This document shows positions 1 through 11,026 of a stretch of 59,945 bases of DNA, piece by piece (position 1 is the stretch's first letter; each line of letters begins with the position of its first letter). The DNA is from Hortaea werneckii. Its lineage: Eukaryota; Ascomycota; Dothideomycetes; Mycosphaerellales; Teratosphaeriaceae. Position numbers and translations under genes: made by a program. The notes beneath the pieces are model-generated. The model saw only the letters and a list, made by a program, of their open reading frames with translations. It ran no database searches and was not told the DNA's origin. The stretch is from positions 1 through 59,945 of the forward strand of contig JBAOKB010000021.1 in the NCBI GenBank assembly GCA_037044905.1, in the 5' to 3' direction.

Positions 1-1495
1 TGGCTTCGTGTGTGCGCTCTGCGAGGCGCGGCTATTCAGTAAGATCAATGCCGCGCTCAACCCGCGCATTGGCCTGACTTTCCTCTCCGTGATGGCGAGT
101 AGTCCTGGCATGTGGCATGCCAGCATCTCCTACCTCCCTAGCAGCTTTGCCATGTACTTTGTGACGCTCGGCATTGCTGGCTTCATGGACTGGCGTGGTG
201 GGCTGAGAACCGCCCAAGGGATCTGGATGTTTGGCATCGCCGGCACGTTAGGCTGGCCCTTCGCTGCGGCGCTGAGTGCGCCCTTCCTCTTCGAAGAGTT
301 CTCAATGGGTGTCCTTTCCGACGGAGAGGGCATGGTGAAGTTGTTCTGGCGTGTAGTGGACGGCATCACGCGGACGCTTCTGATCATGTTTGTACAAACC
401 ATGGCCGATGCTTTTTTCTACAAGAAGACGCAGATCGTCCCTTGGAACATTGTCGCCTACAACATCTTCTCCTCCAAAGGCGGCCCGGACTTGTACGGCA
501 CGGAGCCATGGCACTTCTATCTGAGGAACCTGTCCCTGAACTTCCATGTCTGGTTCCTACTCGCGCTGATCTCAATGCCGCTCTTGGTCCTACAGCACAC
601 TTTCAGGATGAAAGGCAACACACGCGCTAGCTACTTCAGAAGTATCACCTTCCTTTCGCCTTTCTACCTCTGGCTGGCCATCTTCACCCTTCAGCCTCAC
701 AAGGAAGAGCGCTTCATGTACCCCGCCTACCCAGCTCTAGCTGTCAACGCTGCCATCTCCCTCCACATCATCCTCGGCAACATCAACTCCACGGACCCCA
801 AAGACTTTGTGGCCAAGATTCCCTTCCAGCTTCGCTTGGGCGGCCTTCTCCTCTTCTGCCTTGCCAGCTTCGTACTCTCAGGACTCCGTATCGCAGGCAC
901 CATCACGGCTTACAACGCCCCACTTAACGTCTACAAACCCCTCCACAACGACTCTGCCACTATCGGCGGAGCTAAGCTCGATGATTTCGTGTGCCTGGGG
1001 AAGGAATGGTACCGCTTTCCTTCCCATTACTTCCTCCCAGACGGCGTCCGCGCCAAATTCATCAAATCCGAATTCTCTGGTCTGTTGCCTGGCGAGTTCA
1101 GCGAGGCGGGATCAGGCTTTGGACTCTTCCCGGGAGCCTGGCTTATCCCGCCGGGAATGAACGATGAGAATATCGAGGATGTGGGCAAGTATACTGAGGT
1201 GAAACATTGTGCCTTTGTTGTGGATTCACAGTTGCCTTCGACGGAAACAACGACGCTTGAGCCGAGTTATGCAAGCGATGAGGGCACGTGGGAGAGAGCG
1301 GGGTGTCTGCCATTTTTGGATGGGTTCAGCACGACTGTGCTGGGCAGGACGCTATGGGTTCCGGATCTACCGTTCGTGCCTGAGCGGATGAAGAGAGTTT
1401 GGGGGGAGTATTGTTTGTTGAAGAGGAAGAGGAAGGCGAGTCCCGAGCGGGAGAGGGTAATGGGGGTGCCTCCGCCAATTGAGAATTTGCATTGA
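1..1495 (+). CDS. ALG9: ALG9-type alpha-1,2-mannosyltransferase (GT22), 5' partial
   Basis: The gene is cut by the left edge: the frame is already open at base 2 (G-F-V-C-A-L-C) and runs to TGA at 1493-1495, so about 497 C-terminal residues are seen. Hydrophobic segments and the motif HKEERF followed by YPAYP are the signature of GT22 ER mannosyltransferases. The stretch SSPGMWHASISYLPSSF matches the ALG9 subgroup better than ALG12 or the GPI10/SMP3 groups. In the family, ALG9 adds alpha-1,2-mannose from dolichol-phosphate-mannose to the lumenal lipid-linked oligosaccharide for N-glycosylation. No intron is needed in the visible part. The tail is basic (KRKRKASPERERV) and could face the cytosol, which is inference. 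Confidence 0.85.
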   Translation, partial: GFVCALCEARLFSKINAALNPRIGLTFLSVMASSPGMWHASISYLPSSFAMYFVTLGIAGFMDWRGGLRTAQGIWMFGIAGTLGWPFAAALSAPFLFEEFSMGVLSDGEGMVKLFWRVVDGITRTLLIMFVQTMADAFFYKKTQIVPWNIVAYNIFSSKGGPDLYGTEPWHFYLRNLSLNFHVWFLLALISMPLLVLQHTFRMKGNTRASYFRSITFLSPFYLWLAIFTLQPHKEERFMYPAYPALAVNAAISLHIILGNINSTDPKDFVAKIPFQLRLGGLLLFCLASFVLSGLRIAGTITAYNAPLNVYKPLHNDSATIGGAKLDDFVCLGKEWYRFPSHYFLPDGVRAKFIKSEFSGLLPGEFSEAGSGFGLFPGAWLIPPGMNDENIEDVGKYTEVKHCAFVVDSQLPSTETTTLEPSYASDEGTWERAGCLPFLDGFSTTVLGRTLWVPDLPFVPERMKRVWGEYCLLKRKRKASPERERVMGVPPPIENLH

Positions 1496-1899
1496 GCGAC
1501 TTGTAATGGATCATTTTAGCCCATTCGAGAGAAGTTGTAATATATCCTCTAGCAGTAATACAGTGAAAAAAGCCAGGATTCGGTATCAAGACCGGGATCT
1601 CCTTCGTGATGTGCGTAGGTTGGGTCTCACCAGTATGTCTTGAGTCACGTGCAGCTTCTCAAGGTCCTACCGTTTTGGGAAAAGCTATCCGGTCGGCTTA
1701 AGAGGTGGGGACAGCTACGGACCTCTTTATCTCTACGCATTCTGTACAGACAAGTACGGCAAGCCATAGCGATTTTAATCCGTCATGACTTCCGGATCGC
1801 TATTACTTCAATGGTCTCGACTGTTTCGTTGACCTACAAAAATCAAGCTACTATTGCTACACTTTGGTTGCAGCCCACTCATAGACTTTACGATTCGAC
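1496..1899. other. intergenic, 404 bp
   Basis: 3' flank of ALG9 and promoter of the DUF3445 gene. Short ORFs here look like chance. No repeat or RNA gene seen. Confidence 0.6.
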
Positions 1900-3289
1900 A
1901 TGGACTCTGCGAGGGTGTGGGCACGGGAGAATTTCAAGATGGAAAGACTACAGCATGCGGCTAGCTCGATGAACATGCAGCAACTCTTGAGCGTAAAAGC
2001 CGTGCCTTACGTGCTGCTTGGGCTAGCAGCGCTCACATTGATAGTCAAGTACTTTCAGGGCAAGCAACATCGTTCAGCGGTAAGACCGCGCTCGCCGGAT
2101 CCCGAGAAGCCTACAGATGTCAATACATTCGCAGCGAAGCGTATGAAGGATTCTGAACGCAAGCCTGGAAGTAGGTGTATCGAGTTGGATATCATTTTGA
2201 ACGAACTCAGACTTACTTTTACTGCCAGCCTGGACGCCCTCGACCTTCAAACGCCCCGAAGCACCTCCTTACCCTGACTGGTCCGTGATTGACACCAAGC
2301 CATTGCCATATCGTCCTTTCCGATGGGGCCCGTACCACATCACCATGGGTCTCCGGAGCATGAACTGGGACGAATGGATCGAGCTCGACAACCACTACCT
2401 GCGCTACCACGAAGACAAGGCGCGACGGATCGCCGAACGCGGCGCCAAATGCTGTCGCACTGACCCAGACCCCAAGGTATGGGACGCGGCTGTGGAGCTG
2501 CTCGAGGAGTTGTCGGGGTACCTCACGGAGCGCTACCCGAGCATGTTCACCAAGACGGCCATCGGCATCGACAACACCGTTACCAAGGAGTCCTTCAACA
2601 TCCCGGAGCTCACCGTGAACGGCAACAAGGAAGACCCGATGCAGCTCTGTGCCCGCTTAGTGCAGGACGACCTGGCCATCATGATCGAGAAGGACGACGG
2701 ACAGTACTACCTTCTCGCGGGCGCGATCCTGCTTGCCGGCTTCTGGCGCCTGGAAGACAAGTTCGGGATGTGCATGTCCGAGATCCACACGTCGGGTGAC
2801 GTGCCGGGGTTCAAGAGCAAGCTGGAGAAGGGCATGATGAACTTCTTCCGACGCGTGAAGCCCGAGAGTCCTGTCCTACGGAACAACTACTTCATGCAGG
2901 TCGATGGCAGCCTGCCGTGGTCGCATAGCATCGGCAGCGAGGACGCCCAGGACGGATTCGGATGGTACACGGCTGAGAAGAATCGGGCGATTCAGCATCA
3001 CTTTTTCCGTTCTGAACGGCAGTCGCTGCGTAGACTGCCGAGGAGCGGCGGTGTTGTGTTCACCATTCGAACGTACTTCCTTCCTGTGACCGAGATTGCC
3101 GAGGAGCCTTATGTGCCTGGCAGACTGGCGAGCGCGGTCCGGAGTTGGGGTGATGATGTTGCAAAGTATAAGGGGAGAGAGCAGTATCAAGACGTGCTCC
3201 TCGAGTTCCTTGACAAGAAGCATGAGGAACAAGTAGCGGGCGGGTTGGACTTGAGTAAGGAGGAGGAGGTACGAGCGTATCCTTGGTGA
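1900..3289 (+). CDS. DUF3445 (heme-dependent oxidative N-demethylase-like) membrane-anchored protein
   Basis: Two exons, 1900-2170 and 2229-3289 (443 aa). The 58-nt intron starts GTAGGT and ends TGCCAG. The split codon (a + cc) restores the frame and joins the two halves as KPGTWTPSTFKRPEAPPYPDW. Residues around 30-50 (VPYVLLGLAALTLIVKYF) form one N-terminal membrane anchor. The rest matches DUF3445: RPFRWGPYHITMGLR, then DWSEW-like NWDEWIELDNHY, a central LLAGAILLAGFW and a C-terminal LPRSGGVVFTIRTY. Bacterial relatives are heme-dependent oxidative N-demethylase alpha subunits; the role in fungi is not established. The start could also be the downstream Met at 1939 or 1969. The stop lies only 60 bp from the stop of the convergent EXO5 gene. 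Confidence 0.85.
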
Positions 3290-3349
3290 AGAAGTCTGGG
3301 AACACCGGATGAGCAGGGACCTGCCACAGTAAACTTAGTACAAGCTATT

Positions 3350-5030
3350 TCAAACCTCGCTTTTCTGCCTCTTCTCTTTCTTAAGCTTAGCTTTCTGCAG
3401 CCCTTCCTCTACCTTGGTGTTGCGCCACGTGCAATTGGGCGCAAACTCGCATATCTGGCACTTGAAGGCCTCCTCTATCTCCACCCCTTTAGTCTCCCTC
3501 TCGCCTTTCCACCATCTCATCTCGTCCTGCACATACGCATCGAGCCTTTCGGCATCGAAGACAAAGCTACGTTTGCCCATCAGGTCGCCACTGCCAGGTG
3601 CTCTATACTCGGCAGTAAGGAGAGAGGAAACACTGCTTGCAGGCACAGCTTTCTGGTACTCCTGCATCATCAAGGACCACAGTGCGGCGAGACTGTTGTG
3701 GGCTAGAAGCTCCGATACAGAGTCCTGAGAAGCGTCGTGTGGTACCCATTCATCCTCTGCGAGGTCGATGTCTGCCCCTGTGTCGAACGTGCTCATTTGT
3801 GCTATGAACGTGTCGCTAAAGGTCTTGTCAGGTTGAACCTTGTACCGCTCAAAAATGCGTTCCGCATCAACCCCGTTCGTAGCAAGAGTCGAGAAAAGCC
3901 GATGGTACATCATAAGTTGATAATATGTAGGCCGAGTCTGGCTGCCTTGCGGTGGCAAGCTCTTGGATTGCCTGGTCTTCACATCGATGAGATAGACGTT
4001 TGGAGGCCGCTCATGCAACGTGCCTAGCCATCCTTCCAGGCCTTGCCTGCTCTCCAAAATAGATCCGGTTTGGGAGGAAGTCATGTAGTCTTTCAGGGTA
4101 CGCTGGTCCGAGGACAGTGGCTTTCGCTTTTTGCCTCGACTCGCAGAGCCTGACTTTGCGTTCTCTGCTTCCTCCAGCATCTGAGCCTCCATAATCTCAT
4201 CTGGACTTGTTGTCGTGATCTGATCGATGATGCCATTTACCACCTCGCCCTCAACCACTCCCCAAACCTCCATCTCCCGCGTCATGCCTGTCCGCCGCAG
4301 CGTCCGCAGCCCAGTGATGATGTTCCAGATCCTCAGAGCGAACCTGTCTTCTTTGGTTTGGACCTCTACCGGTACCTCAGTGTGCACCTGCTCCTCCAGC
4401 ACCTTGTGCACACTGGAGCCCTGCTTCATGGCCTTGGTTGCCCTTACCCGACCATATCTGGTCAGGTTGTACCAGTATTGTAGCTCGCACCATGCCGGCG
4501 AAATGATGTCTGTGACGGATAGAGGCTTCTTCGGCGGCGTTCGAAAGCGCTGTATGGGCGTACGGGTGTCGTTGGAGGGCTCGACCGTGGGCTCGGGTTC
4601 GGGACTGTCATTAGAAGGACGTGATGCTACGAGACGCTTCAGTCAGCGCGTCAGCCACATGATCATACTGAGGAGGATTAGTCGACTTACGGGAGAAGGC
4701 AGATCGGTTGTCCTCTGCGTACTCCAGCTCGATCGACGTCTTTGGTTGCTGATGAGCCGCTTTGAGAGTGTCGCTCGTGCTGTCGAGCCCGACAATGGCG
4801 GCCGTGAGACTGTCGCGAATGCGTGCAAGCCGAACCAGCGGCCTGTCGTCTCCATGATCATCGACTATCACGGGCTCTTCAATATCGCCCAGTTTTGGTC
4901 CAACGCTGGGCTGCGGCTCGGGCTGAGAGAAGAGGGCGTCCACTGTGGCTTCGTCCAAGTCACTCCCATAGTCACTGTCGTCGGATTTCATCGACGAGGT
5001 GTTGTCTTGAGGCGTGGCCGCGCCCGCCAT
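3350..5030 (-). CDS. EXO5: Exonuclease V (EXO5/DEM1), iron-sulfur 5' exonuclease
   Basis: Two exons, 5030-4691 and 4626-3350 (538 aa). The 64-nt intron has a GTAAGT donor, a CTAAT branch-like site and a GTAG acceptor; the split codon c+ca gives NRSAFS-P-SRPSND. The N-terminus is acidic and disordered. The catalytic part begins SVTDIISPAWCELQYWY, then GSSVHKVLE, VNGIIDQI and YLIDVKTRQ. These hold the His, Asp and Asp-x-Lys residues of the RecB-like PD-(D/E)XK nuclease. The C-terminus CQICEFAPNC supplies three cysteines that, with the Cys in SPAWCEL, ligate the 4Fe-4S cluster of the family. Yeast EXO5 maintains mitochondrial DNA; the human protein repairs nuclear DNA. The basic tail KLKKEKRQK could be a nuclear signal (inference). 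Confidence 0.92.
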
Positions 5031-5751
5031 AGCATCATGTCGCCGTTGATGAGCGGCGCGCTAAGACGTGTAGTGGTCATGGATAGAACGCGCTTCGGAT
5101 TTGAGAAGCGCGTGAAGGGGAGCTTCGCGCGTTACTTCCAGTTGTACTGCAGCATGACTGGACAAGGTACTTGATGCGGTGTGAATGTATTACTTTGACT
5201 CTACTTTTCTATTTGAATTGTTCTATCGATCTAGTATGGCCCTTCCCACCTGACTTCTCTTCGGTCTTCGCGAGCTTCGAGATGCTCTGAACATCCTAGT
5301 GCCGGGTCCTATACTTTCCTAATTCCACAAGTGTACCCATATGATTGTCTGGCACTTTGATCGTGCAATGATGCGTCGTGAGTCAATACCTTCACCGCTC
5401 TTGTACCTGCAGGGCTGCCTGCAGTGACAAGCCTCTCATCATCCATCTCTAGCGCATCTTTCGTCGTGGAAGCGTTGTCAAATTGGTGGTTGGAAACATT
5501 GACCCGCAATCACCAGGACCAATTTGGTGGCAGTGGCAAGTGCAATGGCAGTCGTCCCATGTTACGAGCCCTTTGCAGCCTCGAGCAACGTACCCACGTC
5601 GAACCTACTGTTGATCAAGACAACGCTGCGATCATTAAGCAGGTGTGATCATGGACCCATCACTGCTGCGAGGCAGAAATGGTCTCTTTCGTGGCCGTTC
5701 CAATTTCCCATGCTATCTCTTGCCATGTCCATGCTCTCAGCATTCCTCTCT
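5031..5751. other. intergenic, 721 bp
   Basis: EXO5 promoter plus the 3' flank of the Mpv17-like gene. Several short overlapping ORFs on both strands have no recognisable content. Confidence 0.55.
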
Positions 5752-6528
5752 TTATTCTCTTACACCCTGTTCGTGTCCCTTTTCAAGAGCCTCAGCATTC
5801 TTGTTAAGCCAGCTCAGGTACGTCTGCCAGAAGATTGCAATAACTCCGGCAAAGACACTCCTCGACTCCGGCGGGATGAAAGTAAACGAGAAGGCCGTCA
5901 CGAATGGCCAGACCTTCCACGAGTTCTTCCAAGACACAGGCACAGTATCCAATACCCTCCTCTTCGCCTCTTCCAGAGTGCTTCCAGACAGCAAGCTCTG
6001 CATGCCGAAGAAGTAGGTGTTGAAGATCGGCGTAAAGAACGTCTGATTGATCACAATCTTGACTCCGATACTGACGAGGTGCGAAGAATAATTGAAGTGC
6101 CGTCCCAGGAAGAGGAACCACTTATAGCTCGGGATGCTGCTGATCAGGCCGATAGCCATGGCTCGTAAGCCGCGAGCGGGCTCGTAATTTGCGTCTTTCA
6201 GCCCATTCGACTGGACAATTTGTGCTGAAAGGTCGCCCAAGTAGTATATTACCAATGTGCTCTCAAGCTGCGTAAGTATCGGGCTCCGTCTTTGCATGTT
6301 GCCGTATCCCCGTAAAGGAGCGGCAAGCGGTTCTATCCACGCCCATCCTGGCCCCGGTATCGTCCACCACTGCTTTGATTGCTGTTTGCCTTGCGTAGTG
6401 TTCTGGTTTCGTGTGAATGGCTCCTTGCTCGATCCGTAGCGTTTCTGGTGCTGTTGTAGGATATTACGCTGGACTGCTTGGTGAAGTCGCCGTAGCGTCG
6501 CGCGGCCGGTGAAATGGGAGAAAGTCAT
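5752..6528 (-). CDS. Mpv17/PMP22/Sym1-family membrane protein
   Basis: Single exon, 258 aa, ATG at 6528. The N-terminus is basic and free of acidic residues for about 30 residues (FTGRATLRRLHQAVQRNILQQHQKR), which fits a mitochondrial presequence. The central part has several membrane segments. The C-terminal family signature is present as SWKNSWKVWPFVTAFSFTFIPPESR, followed by WQTYLSWLNK, matching the W-x-WP...N/SF-x-F-P..R...W..YLS pattern of Mpv17/PMP22. Members are inner mitochondrial or peroxisomal membrane channels; yeast Sym1 matters under heat and ethanol stress. It resembles the larger fungal Mpv17 homologues rather than Sym1 itself, so no symbol is given. Confidence 0.85.
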   Translation of the reverse strand: MTFSHFTGRATLRRLHQAVQRNILQQHQKRYGSSKEPFTRNQNTTQGKQQSKQWWTIPGPGWAWIEPLAAPLRGYGNMQRRSPILTQLESTLVIYYLGDLSAQIVQSNGLKDANYEPARGLRAMAIGLISSIPSYKWFLFLGRHFNYSSHLVSIGVKIVINQTFFTPIFNTYFFGMQSLLSGSTLEEAKRRVLDTVPVSWKNSWKVWPFVTAFSFTFIPPESRSVFAGVIAIFWQTYLSWLNKNAEALEKGHEQGVRE

Positions 6529-7316
6529 ACTAAGGGAACGTCTTGCTACCGCAAAGCCATGGGAACCGAAGAAAATGTTCTAGTGAATGTGTTTGTACTT
6601 ACGATCGCGTATCCGAGGTATCTACTAGTGACAATGTGTCTCGGTGGACAGTTGACGCATGGTCCACGAGTCTCTGCGCGGCGAAAGTCATCTTGTCGGC
6701 TGAGATCCCGACTGCATGCAGATCTCCGAAGCTTGCCGAGACGATGGACCTCGCTCGCTGCGATACCTACTACAAACCTCAAGTCAGGAGCGCCATGTGC
6801 GTACGCTGCAGGTCAAGCAACAACATCGTAGAGAAACTTGTATCAATCATTAGCACGGACAGAGATGCCTTTCACAATCATGATGTTTTTGTCTTGAGGA
6901 TGGCATGCTCGACTCGGAGAATGCGAATGAGACGAACAGCAAATTGCGCCCGGGGTCATAGCCAGCAGGCACATAGCAAGAGACAAGAATCATGGAAAGC
7001 GAGAAGAGCACATGGAAGCAGTTTGAAGTTTGAAATGTTTGAGGCAATTGCCTATAGTACCATTGTCATTATGATACATCTGTGCCATCGCACCCCCTGG
7101 TGCACCTTGTGATATCTTGAGACCCATGATCAACCGCCAGTGAGAAAACCGCAAACTCCTTGACCGCAGCAGATAGAAAGCATCGTGAGCTCAGCAGCCA
7201 CCGCCCATCACCCTGTTGGCCGCGAAGATAGCAGCCATGTCAAGGGAGGTCGAGGTGGTCGTGCTCATGTCAGTCGTGTAGATGATATGATGGAAGTCGG
7301 AAAGAAGTCGAGCTGC
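6529..7316. other. intergenic, 788 bp
   Basis: Promoter of the Mpv17-like gene and 3' flank of histone H3. The longest ORF (6543-7112, plus strand) shows no domain and odd composition; I take it as non-coding. Confidence 0.55.
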
Positions 7317-7930
<614 letters not shown>

Positions 7931-8361
7931 CTTTATTGACGTGTGGAGTGGTTGTTGATGGGAAGGTAGATGTGTTGATGGATGATGTAGTGGTGTGGAT
8001 GGCTGAGTGGAGGAAACAGGAAAGAGAGCGAAAGCGAAGGTAAAAGTAGCAAGCGGGGCAAGGCTGCTATCAAACCCCAAATTGAAAGTGCTGGAAAGCA
8101 GCGCTCAATTGTGAGTGAAAGCACGTGCCACGCGGCGGCCTTGCCTCGAATTTTGTTGTTTGATGCGGCCAGAAAGCGAGTGATCTGGGGCAGCCGCAAT
8201 TCTTTGGCTGTGATTGCAGCCCCGCAGCCGAACTTCATAAGTCGCAACTTCGCAACCCAACTTGCTTCTCGACATCTACACACTAGCAACTCCAGCATCC
8301 ACTCCCAACCCATCAATACCCACAACACAACCACTCCACTACTTCACATACCTCCTTCACA
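7931..8361. promoter_or_regulatory. shared divergent H3/H4 promoter
   Basis: A 431-bp region between two histone ATGs. It holds an E-box CACGTG at 8122-8127 and GCGAAA/GAAAGCGA-type motifs near 8030 and 8171. There is a pyrimidine/CA-rich leader before the H4 ATG. No AACCCT box is present here. Roles of these motifs are inferred. Confidence 0.7.
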
Positions 8362-8727
8362 ATGACTGGACGTGAGTATCATCCTCATCCGCCATCAACT
8401 TGATCTCGCGCTGACATCCCATGACAGGCGGCAAAGGTGGCAAGGGCCTGGGCAAGGGCGGCGCAAAGCGTCACCGGAAGATCTTACGCGACAACATCCA
8501 GGGTATCACCAAGCCCGCCATCAGACGTCTGGCTCGCCGTGGCGGTGTCAAGCGTATCTCAGCCAGTAAGCATCACCATCAGACGCGTCCATCACCGCGC
8601 AACATCAGCTAACGCGTCAACAGTGATCTACGAGGAGACTCGTGGTGTCCTGAAGACCTTCCTTGAGGGTGTCATCCGCGACGCGGTCACATACACTGAG
8701 CACGCCAAGCGCAAGACCGTCACCTCC

Positions 8728-8762
<35 letters not shown>

Positions 8763-8787
8763 TACCCTCTACGGGTTCGGTGGCTAA
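8362..8787 (+). CDS. H4: Histone H4
   Basis: Three exons, 8362-8371, 8428-8565 and 8624-8787. They sum to 312 nt, which is 103 residues plus stop, the exact H4 length. Exon 1 encodes only MTG and one base of Arg. Exon 2 gives GKGGKGLGKGGAKRHRKIL to KRISA, and exon 3 gives IYEETRGVLKTFLEG to RTLYGFGG. The 56- and 58-nt introns begin GTGAGT and GTAAGC and end ACAG. As in the neighbouring H3, the first intron interrupts an Arg codon very early in the N-terminal tail after its first base. Confidence 0.99.
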
Positions 8788-9910
8788 ACATCTCGCCTCC
8801 TTTCTCTCTTCGACCTTTTCCAATCAATCATCTCTTGCATGCGATTTTTACGACACGAAGATATCCATCAGCATGGTGCAGCTGGGCAGAAGCTGGCGAT
8901 GGATGGCGCGACACATGGGTACGGATGGGTTTGCAGACCGAGAGCGGTCTTGCTTTGTCTTTTGATCATCATGCTGTAACATAACGGCTCAAGGAGTTCA
9001 CGGAGAGTACTGAGCTGGGCACGTCAATGAGAATACCATATTAGCCATCCACAACACTGTCTTCACTTTCATTCTTCGTTCGCGTGACTGCATCTATCTA
9101 CTGGCACCTTCTCGTTCGCGTGACTACATTTGCTATCACCCTCTTGCCCGTGTCTGGCGTCCGCTCCGTCTTGTTTATGCTACTTCTTTCAGCAAGCGCG
9201 TTCGCGCAAGTACCACCGCGTTGTTTTGATGCTGGATGTGAGGTGACGTTAGGTATGGGTCCGAGCATCTGATGGTGGGGTGTCTTCCGATGAAGCTGAA
9301 CACCAGACGATTGAGGCGTCTGATGAATATGGACATGAACAGTCTTGCTATCTTACACTGATAGCGCTCGTCCGCCTTCACGTTGGGGATCTGAGCAATT
9401 TGTGTATGACAGAAATTGAACAGGGCTCCCAGATTTTCTTCCTTTGGAACTTGGATCGCTCCTTGGGCAACGAAGCGACTAGGTATCAAATGATTACGTT
9501 CATCTCATGCAGAATATCACCGCACGCAATCCTTCTACTTGTGTACGAATGTCTCGCTGTCATGCCGTACTATCTCTGCTGTGCGTCGAGGTCTACACTG
9601 GAGTACAGCCTTTCGGCCGGTGATTTGGCTTTTCAGGCAAGTAGCATCCTCGGCATCCCGTTCGCTGGAGTCGATGCACCGGCTCTTTCCAACGTTGCAA
9701 CCATGATCGCCGTCTGACGACAGCAAGTGTTTTAAGCAAGTACGTTTAAGTTGGTGAAGTAGGTGCTTCGTGTCATATGTAGCTGCAGTCCCGTGGACAT
9801 CATAGGTAGGTGAACATTGTATTTCCTTTTCCTCTTCGTCCTGCTTTTAGCGACCTGCAGAATTATCTTGGCTTCGGACAGTCGGCGTGATCGGCAGTGA
9901 GCAGTCAGTC
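8788..9910. other. intergenic, 1.1 kb, with a short direct repeat
   Basis: 3' flank of H4 and promoter of the HAD gene. A 13-bp sequence CGTTCGCGTGACT occurs at 9077-9089 and again at 9113-9125. An open frame at 9280-9717 lacks an ATG start and shows no domain. Nothing else is recognisable. Confidence 0.55.
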
Positions 9911-11026
9911 ATGGATGAGGATGATACATTCTCTAGACGTGGAGACGCTGTCGAAAACCAGCACCCGGCGTCTGATGATAAGCAAGTACACTTTGGTTCG
10001 CCAACGCCTCTGCCAAAGCGTGACCCCGAAAGGGCATCTAGGGACAGGACTGCACGAGGAGCGTTGTCACCGCTCGGAAGCAAAGATATGGCCTTGAAGG
10101 ACCCTCAGCCACGATGTCTCTTCTTCGACGTCTTCGGCACTTGCGTTAATTGGCGGAAGACGGTCACTGATACATTATGGGACGAGACAAGAAAGGCGTT
10201 GAGTTCGCCAGCTTCGTCGATTGCAAGCAGGATACGAATGACGGCTTCTGACATGGTGCGCATGATAATTATTGCTCTCTGGCTACCATACTGACAACCA
10301 GCGTAGACCTACGACGAATGGGGTGATGTGGCCCAGGAGTGGCGAAACGGATATCTCAAGTTCACTCGTGACATTGCCACAAACGGCAACAGAGCTTGGA
10401 AGACCGTCGACGAGCACCACCTTGAGTCCCTTCGTGAGATTCTGACAAGCCGCGGATTGCTCTTCCCACGAGATGACGACACGCCTGTAAACCTCGTGCA
10501 CGACGGCAGCCTCTGGGACGAGCAGCAAATCCGTGATATCTCGATGGTCTGGCATCGTCTCGACCCATGGCCTGACACTGTCCGAGGCATCCAAGAGCTG
10601 AATCGTTTGTTCTGGACCTGTACGCTGAGCAACGGCAATCTGGCATTGCTAAGGGACATGGTCGAGCACGCGGATATGGAGTTCACGCACGTCTTCTCGG
10701 CTGAGATGTTCAAGTCATACAAGCCGAACCCGGCAGTCTACTTGGGTGCCGCAGAGAAAATGGGGTTGAGACCGGGGGAGTGTTGTATGGTTGCAGCACA
10801 CCTCGACGATTTGAAGGCTGCCAAAGCAAATGGCTTCCGGACGATCTACGTCGAGAGAGCATTGGAAGAACGGCACCCTGAATTGAAAGAGGAAGGTTTC
10901 GTGGATCTCTGGGTTGGTATCAGTGAGGAAGGTTTCGTTGCCGCGGCCGAGAAGCTTGGCTGCCAGATACTGAGAGCAAGAAGAAGGAGTGGGAGTGCTC
11001 CGCAGCTGTTGAAGCAGGAGGGTTGA
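9911..11026 (+). CDS. HAD-superfamily hydrolase, haloacid dehalogenase type II-like
   Basis: Two exons, 9911-10255 and 10307-11026, phase 0 (354 aa). The 51-nt intron starts GTGCGC and ends GTAG. The HAD motifs are in order: FFDVFGT with the nucleophile Asp, TLSNGN, the Lys in SYKPNPAVY, and VAAHLDDLKAAKANGF with the acidic metal-site residues. The cap domain lies between the first and second motifs. This layout fits fungal L-2-haloacid dehalogenase-like proteins; the natural substrate is not known from sequence. Two starts are possible: ATG 9911 adds 59 disordered residues, while ATG 10089 (MALKDPQPRCLFFD) matches the usual family start and may be the real one. Confidence 0.85.

Noticed and set aside
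4227..5174. 315-codon plus-strand ORF
   Set aside because: It is antisense to both EXO5 exons, whose domains and splice phases are clear.
6543..7112. 189-codon plus-strand ORF
   Set aside because: Cys/Arg-rich random-looking product without motif; lies in the Mpv17 promoter and H3 3' flank.
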